A DNA stretch of 36,734 nucleotides from Desulfobacteraceae bacterium (GCA_024227235.1 JAAEKY010000560.1:1-36734); one strand, 5' to 3'; shown: positions 25,201 through 33,100, counted from the stretch's first letter. Numbers and translations are program-made. The notes: generated by a model from the sequence alone, not told the origin.

Positions 25201-25570
25201 GCTTTGCAATGAATGCGGAAACTGTGCCAGCTTTTGTCCAACAGCGGGATCTCCTTATATTGATAAACCCAAATTTTATTTGTCCATGGTTGAATTTGAA
25301 AAAGAATTATCAGGATATTTTATAACCAAAGATAGTATTTTTAAACGAATAGATGGGAATAAGGTTTCTTTAACTAAAAAATCTGATATCTATACCTATG
25401 ACACAGAATTGATTTCCGCCAGACTGAAAAAAGGCAGTTTTAAAGTGATTGAAGCTGATTTTAAATTAAAAGACATTAAAGAAGTTGATTTAACTCAGGC
25501 GGTAGAATTAGGGTTCTTATATACTGCATTAAAAAGCAATTTTAAAACGATTAATAAGGGAAAAGGGTAG
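22241..25570 (+). CDS. ygfK: YgfK-type FAD/Fe-S oxidoreductase
   Basis: This 1109-aa cytoplasmic oxidoreductase matches YgfK (TIGR03315, annotated as putative selenate reductase subunit). Residues about 40-400 form a dihydroorotate/PreA-like barrel region. About 462-530 is a GltD-type Fe-S segment (CISAPCKGTCPAGQDVP, then CDHPCTQKC). About 555-850 is the glutamate-synthase-like flavoprotein part, with AVIGGGPSGFSAAY for FAD and VIIGGGNSAMDAAR for NAD(P)H. The C-terminus has two ferredoxin-like clusters (SLCNICTTVCP near 926 and LCNECGNCASFCP near 988). It is about 80 residues longer than E. coli YgfK. Context suggests it carries electrons to or from a purine ring or the XdhD enzyme; the selenate name is historical. 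A GGAGG ribosome-binding site precedes ATG 22241. Confidence 0.92.
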   Translation: MSDTFTCLSLETLLGWIKREEKTGKIFGVPQSLFFHPSDDDVFKMVRYGQRLETPVGVAAGPHTQLSQNIVSAWLTGARYIELKTVQVLDELEITKPCINMEDEGYNCEWSQELKLKQSFKEYLNALIAIHILKKRLHPALKSADQIEDPGFIFNMSVGYNLEGILSPGVQNFLNSMSDATDQIQEKIKRAKAIFPEAEDIMIPSCVSDNITISTMHGCPPDEIEKIGLYFIEQRKLNTTIKLNPTLLGSDELRDILNNHLGFDVTVPDIAFEHDLKYDAGVKLIHNLMDKANLAGVEFNIKLTNTLETENNQSRLPENEPMVYMSGRPLHIISMNLASKLQQEFNGDLDISFSAGADCFNLADILSTGLKPITICSDLLKPGGYGRIAQYLTRTQKAFEKKNAASISEYILKITRNQADEKTAALSNLKSYAQTVKKNKHYYKKSFPWSTIKTDRKLRAFDCISAPCKGTCPAGQDVPSYMYYTSKGMFDDAFSAILKTNPFPNVQGMVCDHPCTQKCTRINYDTPLQIREIKRFVAQHSSNASDLKPLKDNHLTAAVIGGGPSGFSAAYFLAMNGFSVEVFEAKKFGGGMAADAIPCFRLDDLSIQKDIDRIISLGVKVHYGQTVDQKTFATIKEKVDYVYIGIGASKAIPLDVPGGNVKGVLDQLEFLSGVRQNKHVDPGKNIVIIGGGNSAMDAARTAKRLAGKQGKVTILYRRSIKEMPADLEEIDAVIQEGIQIQERVSPQSIISKKGQVSGIKCHQVELGEPDDSGRPRPVVIKGSGFVIDTDTIITAIGQQVVIPFFEDQALTINPETYQTCFENVYAGGDAIRGASTLIKAIADGQKAVKNILADAAVSGHSINHLINDPVNDLAYKNDLDSLEIKMASRIYGADLLETDVAKRNGFDLVTGTMTKEMAMKEASRCLSCDSLCNICTTVCPNRANVSYKIEPFKTQTYKAIHKNGCALIEKNGTFMVSQTHQVINIGELCNECGNCASFCPTAGSPYIDKPKFYLSMVEFEKELSGYFITKDSIFKRIDGNKVSLTKKSDIYTYDTELISARLKKGSFKVIEADFKLKDIKEVDLTQAVELGFLYTALKSNFKTINKGKG

Positions 25571-25572
25571 AA

Positions 25573-26982
25573 ATGACAGCACCGGAAAAAGAAACAATTC
25601 TTCTGAAAAACTGCTTTCATATCTGGACAGGATCTGATGCCCCTTACCTTGAAAATTGCGATATCATGATTCAAGATGGACGGATTAGCAGTATAGGAAG
25701 TAATCTTTTAAAGAATGACCAGAACAGCACATCATCTCTGCAAGTTATTGATTGCTCAAATCATGTGGTTTTGCCAGGGTTCATTAATACTCATCATCAT
25801 TTTTATCAAACCTTAACCCGGAACATTCCGGCCGTTCAGAATGCCAAACTTTTTGACTGGCTTGTCTATCTGTATGACATCTGGAAATATATAGGTGAAG
25901 AAGCTGTGTTTTATTCTTCACTTCTTGCCATGGGCGAGTTGCTTAAAACCGGGTGTACTCTCACAACCGATCACCATTATCTTTATCCGAATGATATTAA
26001 CTGCGATATTATGGCGACCCAGTTTAAAGCGGCTGATACGTTGGGGATACGCTTTTCGCCTACCAGAGGGTCCATGTCATTAAGCAAAAAAGATGGCGGC
26101 CTGCCTCCTGATTCAGTGGTTCAAACTCAAGATGACATATTAAATGACAGTGAACGGGTTATTCAACAATTCCATGATGACTCAGATCTGTCCATGAAAA
26201 AAATAATTCTTGCCCCTTGCAGCCCATTTTCCGTGACCAAAGAATTGATGAAAGAGACAGTGGCAATGGCCCGGAAATACAAAGTCCAGCTGCACACACA
26301 CCTGGCGGAAACGGCTGATGAAAATGAGTATTGCCTCAAAATTTACAACAAAAGACCGCTGGAATTAATGTTGGATTGCGACTTTATTGGGGAGGATGTA
26401 TCGTATGCCCACGGTATCTTCTTTAATGATGAGGAACTAAAAATTTTACAGAAAACCCGGACGCATATTGCGCATTGCCCCACCTCGAACATGAGATTGG
26501 GCTCTGGTATTTGTCGGGTTCAAGATATGCGAAAATTAGGAATAAATGTTGGTTTGGGGGTGGACGGATCTGCCTCTAATGATTCATCAGATATGCTGGG
26601 CGAGATCAGAAATGCATTGCTTCTTCAACGGGTTAAATATGGAGCCGATTCAATGACTGCCAATGATGTATTGAAAATGGCGACCCAAAACGGGGCCAAC
26701 CTTTTGAACTTTGAAAGCCTGGGGCAAATCAAACAAGGGTTTGCAGCAGATCTGGCTATTTTTAATATAAAGAAAATGGAATATGCAGGTGCCTTATCTG
26801 ATCCTGTAGCTGCATTAATTTTTTCAGGGTTTAACCATGCAACAGACTACACGATTGTAAATGGAAAAATTGTTGTTGAGAATGGGAAGTTAAAAGGATT
26901 TGATGAAGATGATATTATGAATAAAGCAAATGCATTGTCTCAAAAAATGATAAGGAGGCATGTCAATCATGGCAGTCGGTAA
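25573..26982 (+). CDS. 8-oxoguanine deaminase-like amidohydrolase
   Basis: This 469-aa TRZ/ATZ-family zinc amidohydrolase shows INTHHHFYQTLTRN (metal histidines), TTDHHYLYP, HTHLAETADENEYC, the HCPTSNMRLGSGI stretch and VDGSASNDSSDMLGEIRNA. The last motif is typical of the 8-oxoguanine deaminase / hydroxyatrazine ethylaminohydrolase subgroup rather than ordinary guanine deaminase. Deaminating 8-oxoguanine yields urate, which fits a urate-degrading operon. It differs clearly from SsnA, so the operon has two separate TRZ/ATZ deaminase-type enzymes. It starts 2 nt after ygfK and overlaps xdhA by 14 nt. Substrate assignment is inference from motifs. Confidence 0.85.
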   Translation: MTAPEKETILLKNCFHIWTGSDAPYLENCDIMIQDGRISSIGSNLLKNDQNSTSSLQVIDCSNHVVLPGFINTHHHFYQTLTRNIPAVQNAKLFDWLVYLYDIWKYIGEEAVFYSSLLAMGELLKTGCTLTTDHHYLYPNDINCDIMATQFKAADTLGIRFSPTRGSMSLSKKDGGLPPDSVVQTQDDILNDSERVIQQFHDDSDLSMKKIILAPCSPFSVTKELMKETVAMARKYKVQLHTHLAETADENEYCLKIYNKRPLELMLDCDFIGEDVSYAHGIFFNDEELKILQKTRTHIAHCPTSNMRLGSGICRVQDMRKLGINVGLGVDGSASNDSSDMLGEIRNALLLQRVKYGADSMTANDVLKMATQNGANLLNFESLGQIKQGFAADLAIFNIKKMEYAGALSDPVAALIFSGFNHATDYTIVNGKIVVENGKLKGFDEDDIMNKANALSQKMIRRHVNHGSR

Positions 26983-29278
26983 ATCAGTAAATCGGATGGA
27001 TGCAGTCGCTAAAGTCACTGGGCGTGCTGAATATACTCAAGATTTATACAAGCCGGATATGCTTGTTGCCAGGTATTTTAGAAGCACTATTGCCCACGGA
27101 AAAGTAACACTGATTAATGTAGAAAAGGCAAAAAATTTAAAAGGGGTTGAAGCTGTTTTTACTTATGAAGATGTCCCTGAAAATAAGTTTGCCACGGCAG
27201 GACATCCTTTTTCTCTTGATCCTGGACACAAAGATGTAGAAGATCGACTCTTACTCTCACAAGATATCCGGTTTATGGGTGATGAAATCGCTATTGTTGT
27301 TGCTCATGATGAAATAATAGCCAATAAGGCATTAAAATTAATTCATGTCTCATATAAAGAATATAAGCCGCTTACTTTCCCTGAAGACATATTAAAAAAA
27401 GACGCCAGACAGATTCATAAAGGATCATCTAATATTGTGGGTGAGCATGAGTATGCGTTTGGTGATGATATAAAAGAAGCGTTTAAAAAAGCAGATGTGG
27501 TCGTCCAAGGTAAATTTAAAACGGCCATGGTACAGCATTGCCATCTTGAAAATCATATTTCCTATGCATACATGGATGATCTTGACAGGATTGTAATTGT
27601 GTCCTCTACTCAGATTCCCCATATTGTCAGAAGACTTGTAAGTGAAGCGTTGAATATGCCATTGAACCGGATTCGGATTCTCAAGCCTTTTGTTGGCGGT
27701 GGATTCGGTAATAAGCAGGATATGGTTTTAGAACCCATGGTCGCTTTCCTTACTTTAAAACTGGATGGTCGACCCGTTCAAATCAACTTATCGCGCGAAG
27801 AATGCATGTTAGGCACCCGCAACCGTCATCCATTTTTTATTGATGTGAAAACAGGGATAAAAAAAGATGGGACAATAGTGGCACGACAAATGGATGCTAT
27901 CTCTATTACAGGGGCATATGCCTCCCACGGTCATGCCATAATTTCAGCCGGAGGCAGTAAGCAAAGTTCGTTGTATCCACATGTCGCCACCCAATTCCAT
28001 GCCAGAACGCTTTATGCCAATATCCCTGTGGCAGGTGCTATGAGAGCATATGGATCACCTCAGATTCTTTATGCTGTAGAATGTGCAACAGAAGATGCGG
28101 CAAGAAAAATCGGTATGGATTCGGTAGAATTCAGACTTAAAAATATTGCCAGGCAAGGCGATATGAATTTATTATCAGGAAAAAGAATACTCAGTTGCGG
28201 CCTTACCGAATGCCTGGTAAAAGGTAAAAAATTTATAAACTGGGATAGCAAGGTTAAAGAATATAAAAAGTATAAAACAGGGCCTGTTCGAAGAGGCCTT
28301 GGGGTTGCCTGTTTCAGTTATGCATCAGGGACCTATCCTGTGTGTGTTGAAGTTGCAGGCGTAAGAATCGTTTTAAATCAGGATGGTACGGTCCATGTCA
28401 TGGTGGGTGCTACCGAGATTGGCCAGGGGTCAGATACGGTTGTGGCGCAAATGGTGGCCCAGACACTTTGTTTGCCATATGAACATGTCATGGTGGTGCA
28501 GGCCCAGGATACAGATGTATCACCTTTTGATACTGGGGCCTATGCATCAAGACAGGCGTATGTTGTCAGCAATGCTGTTTTTAAGGCAGCCTCTGACTTA
28601 AAAGATAAAATATTGGGTCATGCTGGCCTGATGACCCAAAGACAACGAAAAGACTTAGATATTCATAATGCAAAGATCATTGATGTATATACAAATGAAA
28701 ATGTCATGGATATGAAAACCCTTGCTGTTGATAGTTTCTATCATAAAGAAAGAGGCGGTCAGCTGACGAGTGAAATATCTCACAAAACCACAACCAATGC
28801 CCCTGTTTTTGGATGTACTTTTGTGGATATCGAGGTGGATATACCCTTGTGCAAAATTAAGATTAATCAGATCATCAATGTTCATGATTCCGGCGTGATT
28901 CTAAATCCTGTTCAGGCAGGTGGCCAGGTCCATGGTGGTGTTTTTATGGGGATGGGCGCGGCTTTGTTGGAAGAAATGATGATAGATACTAAAACAGGGC
29001 GTGTGTATAACAATAATCTTTTGGATTACAAATTCCCCACATTTGTGGATCTTCCTCAAATTCATCATGATTTTGTGGAAACGAAAGAACCCACCTCTGG
29101 ATATGGGAACAAATCTCTTGGAGAACCGCCGGTGATTACCCCCCCACCTGCGATAAGGAATGCGGTTTTAGATGCCACAGGTGTGTGTATCAACGCCTTG
29201 CCTTTGTCACCACATCATTTGTTTACATCCTTTAAAAAAGGCGGGATTCTGGATTCAAAAGGAGATGCAGATGTTTGA
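26969..29278 (+). CDS. xdhA: Xanthine dehydrogenase molybdenum subunit XdhA
   Basis: This 769-aa Mo-cofactor subunit belongs to a three-gene xanthine dehydrogenase. It has no Fe-S or FAD domain. Motifs are DAVAKVTGRAEYTQD at the N-terminus, VGGGFGNKQDM, VAGAMRAYGSPQ, GATEIGQGSDTV and a C-terminal KSLGEPPVITPP carrying the catalytic glutamate. ATG 26969 is chosen because AAGGAGG (26952-26958) is 10 nt away; an ATG at 26960 is too close. The gene overlaps the preceding deaminase by 14 nt and xdhB by 8 nt, so translation is coupled. It should oxidise hypoxanthine/xanthine, with electrons leaving through XdhC and XdhB. Confidence 0.94.
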   Translation: MAVGKSVNRMDAVAKVTGRAEYTQDLYKPDMLVARYFRSTIAHGKVTLINVEKAKNLKGVEAVFTYEDVPENKFATAGHPFSLDPGHKDVEDRLLLSQDIRFMGDEIAIVVAHDEIIANKALKLIHVSYKEYKPLTFPEDILKKDARQIHKGSSNIVGEHEYAFGDDIKEAFKKADVVVQGKFKTAMVQHCHLENHISYAYMDDLDRIVIVSSTQIPHIVRRLVSEALNMPLNRIRILKPFVGGGFGNKQDMVLEPMVAFLTLKLDGRPVQINLSREECMLGTRNRHPFFIDVKTGIKKDGTIVARQMDAISITGAYASHGHAIISAGGSKQSSLYPHVATQFHARTLYANIPVAGAMRAYGSPQILYAVECATEDAARKIGMDSVEFRLKNIARQGDMNLLSGKRILSCGLTECLVKGKKFINWDSKVKEYKKYKTGPVRRGLGVACFSYASGTYPVCVEVAGVRIVLNQDGTVHVMVGATEIGQGSDTVVAQMVAQTLCLPYEHVMVVQAQDTDVSPFDTGAYASRQAYVVSNAVFKAASDLKDKILGHAGLMTQRQRKDLDIHNAKIIDVYTNENVMDMKTLAVDSFYHKERGGQLTSEISHKTTTNAPVFGCTFVDIEVDIPLCKIKINQIINVHDSGVILNPVQAGGQVHGGVFMGMGAALLEEMMIDTKTGRVYNNNLLDYKFPTFVDLPQIHHDFVETKEPTSGYGNKSLGEPPVITPPPAIRNAVLDATGVCINALPLSPHHLFTSFKKGGILDSKGDADV

Positions 29279-30146
29279 TCTAAAAAAACATATAAAAGCC
29301 ACTTGCCTGGATGATGCCATTGCACTTTTAATTGAAAATCCAAATGCCAGGCTCATTGCAGGGGGAACCGATGTGCTGATCAAATTACGGCATGGGAAAA
29401 AAGGGTATTCAGAACTGATTGATATTAATGGCCTGGAAGAATTAAGGTTTATTAAACAAGATAAACAAAACAATATCCTGATCGGTTCTGGAACGGTTTT
29501 TTCAGATATTATTCAATCAGACATTATTAAAAAACATATACCCATGCTCAGTGATGCCGCTCAAAGTGTAGGAGGGCCGCAGATCAGGAATGTAGCCACC
29601 ATTGGCGGAAATATCTGCAATGGTGTTACCAGCGCTGATAGCGCTTCCAGTCTTTTTTCCCTGAATGCCGTTCTTGTGGTTAAAACACAGGGCGCAATAC
29701 GCGAAATCCCTATTTCCGATTTTTATTTGGGCCCTGGTAAAGTGGATCTTAAAAAAGGAGAAATCCTGACAACGATAATAATCAGGCCGGATGATTACAT
29801 GGGGAGTTTTGGCTATTATTATAAGTATGCCATGAGAAATGCTATGGATATTGCCACTATCGGGTGTGCGGTCTGCCTGAAAGTCAAACATCATATACTG
29901 GCTGATTTTCGAATCGCATATGGTGTGGCAGGTCCTGTACCTATAAGATGTCTAAAAACAGAAAAGTCAGTGACAAACAAAAAAATCACCTTAAAGCTAT
30001 TAGATGATATATCTCGATTCGTTGCCCACGATGTCAGCCCGAGAACATCCTGGCGGGCGACAAAAGAATTTCGAATGAACATTATTTGCGAACTTTCAAA
30101 AAGAGCTACAAAAAAAGCTTTAAATAGAGCAGGGGAGGGATTGTAA
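29271..30146 (+). CDS. xdhB: Xanthine dehydrogenase FAD subunit XdhB
   Basis: This 291-aa FAD-binding subunit matches E. coli XdhB (292 aa). The N-terminus MFDLKKHIKA and ARLIAGGTDVLIKLRHG (FAD), and the later IRNVATIGGNICNG (second FAD motif), are clear. The C-terminal CO-dehydrogenase flavoprotein domain follows from about residue 170. ATG 29271 is chosen over longer frames because AAAAGGAG ends at 29264 and the protein then starts like its homologues; ATG 29265 would add two residues. It overlaps xdhA by 8 nt and ends directly before xdhC. It transfers electrons from the Fe-S subunit to NAD. Confidence 0.94.
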   Translation: MFDLKKHIKATCLDDAIALLIENPNARLIAGGTDVLIKLRHGKKGYSELIDINGLEELRFIKQDKQNNILIGSGTVFSDIIQSDIIKKHIPMLSDAAQSVGGPQIRNVATIGGNICNGVTSADSASSLFSLNAVLVVKTQGAIREIPISDFYLGPGKVDLKKGEILTTIIIRPDDYMGSFGYYYKYAMRNAMDIATIGCAVCLKVKHHILADFRIAYGVAGPVPIRCLKTEKSVTNKKITLKLLDDISRFVAHDVSPRTSWRATKEFRMNIICELSKRATKKALNRAGEGL

Positions 30147-30626
30147 ATGACAGATCAGGGATTTCGAGAAATTATATTCTCTATAAATGGTAAGCAAAGA
30201 ACACTTTATATTGATATCCGAAGTTCATTGCTTGAAGTATTGCGTAATGAGTTGGGGCTTACAGGTGCCAAAGAGGGGTGTGGCGTCGGGGAATGTGGCG
30301 CTTGTTCTGTCTTAGTGGATGATGTGCTGGTTGATTCATGTATTTATCTGGCAATCTGGGCAGATGGAAAGGCGATTCGGACGATTGAAGGGGAAGCTAA
30401 AAAAGGTAAATTGTCCAAAGTACAACAATCATATGTTAAAGAAGGTGCTGTCCAATGCGGTTTTTGCACACCGGGTTTCATCATGGCGTCTACTTCATTT
30501 ACTGAAAAGAACAAGGGGGAATCTGTCACAGAAGATGAGATTCGAAAAGCACATGCGGGTAATCTTTGTCGGTGCACAGGATATCAGAATATTTTAAAGG
30601 CTGTTGAAAAAAGTATTGAACCTTGA
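30147..30626 (+). CDS. xdhC: Xanthine dehydrogenase 2Fe-2S subunit XdhC
   Basis: This 159-aa protein has two 2Fe-2S clusters and exactly the length of E. coli XdhC. The plant-ferredoxin-type cluster is [14 protein letters not shown] plus the later DSC. The second cluster is [11 protein letters not shown] and [10 protein letters not shown]. It relays electrons from the Mo site of XdhA to the FAD of XdhB. The ATG follows the xdhB stop with no gap, and GGGGAGGG lies inside the end of xdhB. It is the last gene of the operon; no clear terminator follows. Confidence 0.95.
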   Translation: MTDQGFREIIFSINGKQRTLYIDIRSSLLEVLRNELGLTGAKEGCGVGECGACSVLVDDVLVDSCIYLAIWADGKAIRTIEGEAKKGKLSKVQQSYVKEGAVQCGFCTPGFIMASTSFTEKNKGESVTEDEIRKAHAGNLCRCTGYQNILKAVEKSIEP

Positions 30627-30680
30627 TGTTGCTTGAATAAAAAATACAGGTGATTTTTAAAGCGGGTTTAAACCAATTCC

Positions 30681-30710
30681 TTGACAAGACCCCATGGATA
30701 ACAATACATT
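30681..30710 (+). promoter_or_regulatory. Sigma-70 type promoter before ihfA
   Basis: TTGACA (30681-30686) and TACATT (30705-30710) are spaced by 18 nt. A palindrome GGTTTAAACC (30665-30674) lies just upstream. The promoter would separate the housekeeping genes from the purine operon. Confidence 0.5.
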
Positions 30711-30749
30711 CACCAGGAAAATATACCACCCTTAAATAAAAGAGGAGCA

Positions 30750-31040
30750 GTGAGCAAATTGGCTTGTACAAAAACGACTATTATTGAAAAAATTTGTGAA
30801 AAGGACTATCTACCTGTTAACCAGACAAGGGATACAGTAGAAGCTTTGATTGAAATTATGAAATCAACCCTGGCATCCGGAGAAGATATCATGATCACTG
30901 GATTTGGGAAATTTCAGGTAAATGAAAAAGCGCAACGCAAGGGCAGAAATCCTGCTACTGGAAAAGAAATGATGCTTTCAAAAAGAAGGGTTGTCACCTT
31001 TAAATGTGCTGGAAAACTACGTGATAAAATTAATAAATAA
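30750..31040 (+). CDS. ihfA: Integration host factor subunit alpha-like (HU/IHF family)
   Basis: This 96-aa protein is of the HU/IHF DNA-bending family. The N-terminal helices begin TKTTIIEKICEK, and the beta-arm region holds GFGKFQVNEKAQRKGRNPAT, where the RNP tip inserts into DNA. The end VVTFKCAGKLRDKIN fits IHF alpha better than HU. IHF also assists sigma-54 promoters, one of which is in this window. GTG 30750 is only 2 nt from the GAGGAG ribosome-binding site. A TTG at 30759 would give MACTKTTI, which aligns well with homologues, so the start is uncertain. The gene is followed by surE after 15 nt. Confidence 0.82.
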   Translation: MSKLACTKTTIIEKICEKDYLPVNQTRDTVEALIEIMKSTLASGEDIMITGFGKFQVNEKAQRKGRNPATGKEMMLSKRRVVTFKCAGKLRDKINK

Positions 31041-31055
31041 CCCGAAAAACGACAT

Positions 31056-31808
31056 ATGAAAATTTTACTTACAAATGATGATGGATACAGTTTTCCTGGT
31101 ATTCAAATTTTATATAATACGCTGAGTGTCAATCATGACGTTGTATTGGCAGCGCCAGATAGAGAACGAAGCGCAGTTGGACATGGCATCACCCTAAATC
31201 AACCTTTGCGGATGTATCAAATAACTTTAGATGATGGCCAAAAAGGGTATGCAATTACAGGAACACCGACAGACTGCGTTAAACTCAGCTTATTTGAGCT
31301 ATTTAAAACACCACCGGACCTGGTGATTTCTGGAATAAATTCCGGAAGTAACACAGGGATTAATCTCAATTATTCAGGTACGGTTGGTGCAGCCAGAGAA
31401 GCTACTTTTAATGGCATATTGAGCATGGCTGTTTCTATACAGCATGGAGAAAATCTAGATTTTGAGGGTATGGCACAATTTGTTAATCGTTTGGCTGTAA
31501 AACTTGTTGATAATGGGCTTCCCCCAGGTACATTTTTAAACGTTAACGCACCAGACATCCCTTTTGATAAACTGCAGGGTGTCAGGATTACTCGTCAAGC
31601 TTCAAATAATCTTTCAAGCCTGTTTGAAAAAAGAGAAGATCCCAAAAAAAATTCATATTTCTGGTATGGTCAAGTTAATGAAGCAATAGCTGAACCGGAT
31701 ACAGATGAGGATGCTTTAATAAAAAATTACATTTCTATTACTCCTATTCAATGTGATATCACAGATTATAAAACAATGGTTGAATTAGAGGAGCTGCAAT
31801 TATATTGA
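31056..31808 (+). CDS. surE: 5'-nucleotidase SurE
   Basis: This 250-aa metal-dependent phosphatase removes phosphate from nucleoside 5'-monophosphates. The signature MKILLTNDDGY gives the metal ligands D8 and D9, DRERSAVGHGITL follows, and the conserved ISGINSGSNTG completes the site. Length is normal. The stop codon overlaps the TTG start of the next gene, so the downstream small genes are coupled to it. In most bacteria SurE is a housekeeping stationary-phase protein; a role in feeding the purine operon is only a thought from proximity. Confidence 0.95.
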   Translation: MKILLTNDDGYSFPGIQILYNTLSVNHDVVLAAPDRERSAVGHGITLNQPLRMYQITLDDGQKGYAITGTPTDCVKLSLFELFKTPPDLVISGINSGSNTGINLNYSGTVGAAREATFNGILSMAVSIQHGENLDFEGMAQFVNRLAVKLVDNGLPPGTFLNVNAPDIPFDKLQGVRITRQASNNLSSLFEKREDPKKNSYFWYGQVNEAIAEPDTDEDALIKNYISITPIQCDITDYKTMVELEELQLY

Positions 31809-32071
31809 AAGACTGGCAGGTCTATTTGTTAAAATGTGCTGATAATTCTTTGTATTGCGGTGTTACCAAAGACATTGAAAATCGTCTTTTAAAACACAAT
31901 CAAGGCACGGCTTCAAAATACACAAGATCCAGGCTTCCGGTAGAACTGGCTGTCGTCAAAAAAGGTGTTACAAAAAAACAAGCATTTCAACTTGAATATC
32001 AAATTAAAAAACTTCCAGCGAATAAAAAAATCATAGCATTGAAAAACGGATTGAAAAATGTCCGGAGTTAA
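31805..32071 (+). CDS. GIY-YIG nuclease-domain protein (UPF0213/YhbQ-like)
   Basis: This 88-aa single GIY-YIG domain has VYLLKCADNSLYCGVT (the VYL and YCG halves of the motif), the catalytic-type arginine in IENRLLKHN, and Y/T residues in GTASKYTRSRLPVEL. It starts with TTG, overlapping the surE stop by 4 nt and with GAGGAG about 11 nt upstream. It overlaps the next gene by 14 nt. The family is widespread and poorly characterised, with suggested DNA-repair or nuclease roles. Confidence 0.88.
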   Translation: MKDWQVYLLKCADNSLYCGVTKDIENRLLKHNQGTASKYTRSRLPVELAVVKKGVTKKQAFQLEYQIKKLPANKKIIALKNGLKNVRS

Positions 32072-32300
32072 AATTCCGTACGATCACTTAAGCCCGCAAG
32101 CGCTTAAAGGGGTTATTGAAGAATTTGTAACCCGTGATGGTACAGACTATGGGGAAAAAGAAGTGTCACTTGAAACAAAAATATCCCAGGTGCTTTCTCA
32201 ACTAAAATCCAAAAAAGCAACCATTCTTTTTGATCAGGAATCTGAAACTTGTACAATCCTGAGTAACAATGATCCTGCATTGAAAAGTCTTGATGAATGA
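32058..32300 (+). CDS. YheU-family protein (UPF0270)
   Basis: This 80-aa cytoplasmic protein contains IPYDHLSPQALKGVIEEFV followed by TRDGTDYGEKEVSLETK, the core of the YheU/UPF0270 family of unknown function. It overlaps the GIY-YIG gene by 14 nt and the next gene by 4 nt (ATGA), so it is part of a coupled run behind surE. Confidence 0.88.
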   Translation: MSGVKIPYDHLSPQALKGVIEEFVTRDGTDYGEKEVSLETKISQVLSQLKSKKATILFDQESETCTILSNNDPALKSLDE

Positions 32301-32536
32301 GCCAAATTCTTCAACCAGATAAAAAAGTATTTATCAAACTGGCAACAATGAAAATGCCGTTTGGCAAATACAAAGGTCTTAACTTGGTCGACCTTCCAGA
32401 GCCCTATTTAGTATGGTTCTCCCGTAAAGGATTTCCACAAGGCACTTTGGGACAAATGCTGCAAACAATGTATGAAATAAAGCTTAATGGTCTTGAATAC
32501 TTGTTCAAAACCAATCAAGTTTCACCCAAAAAATGA
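32297..32536 (+). CDS. DUF3820 family protein
   Basis: This 79-aa protein has MPFGKYKGLNLVDLPEPYL and WFSRKGFPQGTLGQML, the signature of DUF3820, sometimes called a putative quorum-sensing-regulated virulence factor. It overlaps yheU by 4 nt and ends 12 nt before the convergent BON gene. No cofactor-binding motif is visible. Confidence 0.85.
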   Translation: MSQILQPDKKVFIKLATMKMPFGKYKGLNLVDLPEPYLVWFSRKGFPQGTLGQMLQTMYEIKLNGLEYLFKTNQVSPKK

Positions 32537-32548
32537 GTCGTTTTAAGA

Positions 32549-33100
32549 TTATTTTACCGCTTTTAGAAAACTTTTAACCTTTGTAACCCCTTTGACTGAT
32601 TTCGCATGTGCAATCGCTTTGTTAATTTCGGTTTTTGAACCGACCAATCCCCACAAAACAGTTGTACATTGCATGGTCTTAACATCAACATTAGTGGACC
32701 AAATATTTTTATCTCCGATGAGGGCGGCTTTAACTTTGCCAGTAAGTTCAAGATTTTTAGCAGTGCCGCACATAGCCTTTGGATCTTCAGGAATCAAATA
32801 AGTAGTAATGCCGGTAACCCCTTGCTCATTTCTGGCAAGTTGGATGGCTCTGTTTTTTTGAGTGAGGGTCTCATATTCACCAATAAGGTAGACATGACCC
32901 TTATAGCTTGAAACAGAGAAGTCAAGAACGCCCACATTTTCATCATCAGCAAATCTTTTAAGAATTTTACCTTTAATTTCATGATCAGATGCAATGGTAG
33001 CCACATTTCTTTCATCAACGGCTGCCCCATATATCGTTCCGCAACTATTCAGCATTGGAATTAATAAGAATAATAACATTGGAATTAGTAACTTTTTCAT
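32549..33100 (-). CDS. BON-domain lipoprotein
   Basis: This 183-aa outer-envelope lipoprotein has a signal peptide ending in the lipobox LNSC at residues 17-20. It is followed by two BON-like domains, at about 40-105 (GHVYLIGEYETLTQKNRAIQ) and 115-183 (WGLVGSKTEINKAIAHA). Two-BON lipoproteins of the OsmY/YraP (DolP) type support outer-membrane integrity. The ribosome-binding site AAGGAGG is perfect. It is a single gene, convergent with the surE run. Confidence 0.88.
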   Translation of the reverse strand: MKKLLIPMLLFLLIPMLNSCGTIYGAAVDERNVATIASDHEIKGKILKRFADDENVGVLDFSVSSYKGHVYLIGEYETLTQKNRAIQLARNEQGVTGITTYLIPEDPKAMCGTAKNLELTGKVKAALIGDKNIWSTNVDVKTMQCTTVLWGLVGSKTEINKAIAHAKSVKGVTKVKSFLKAVK

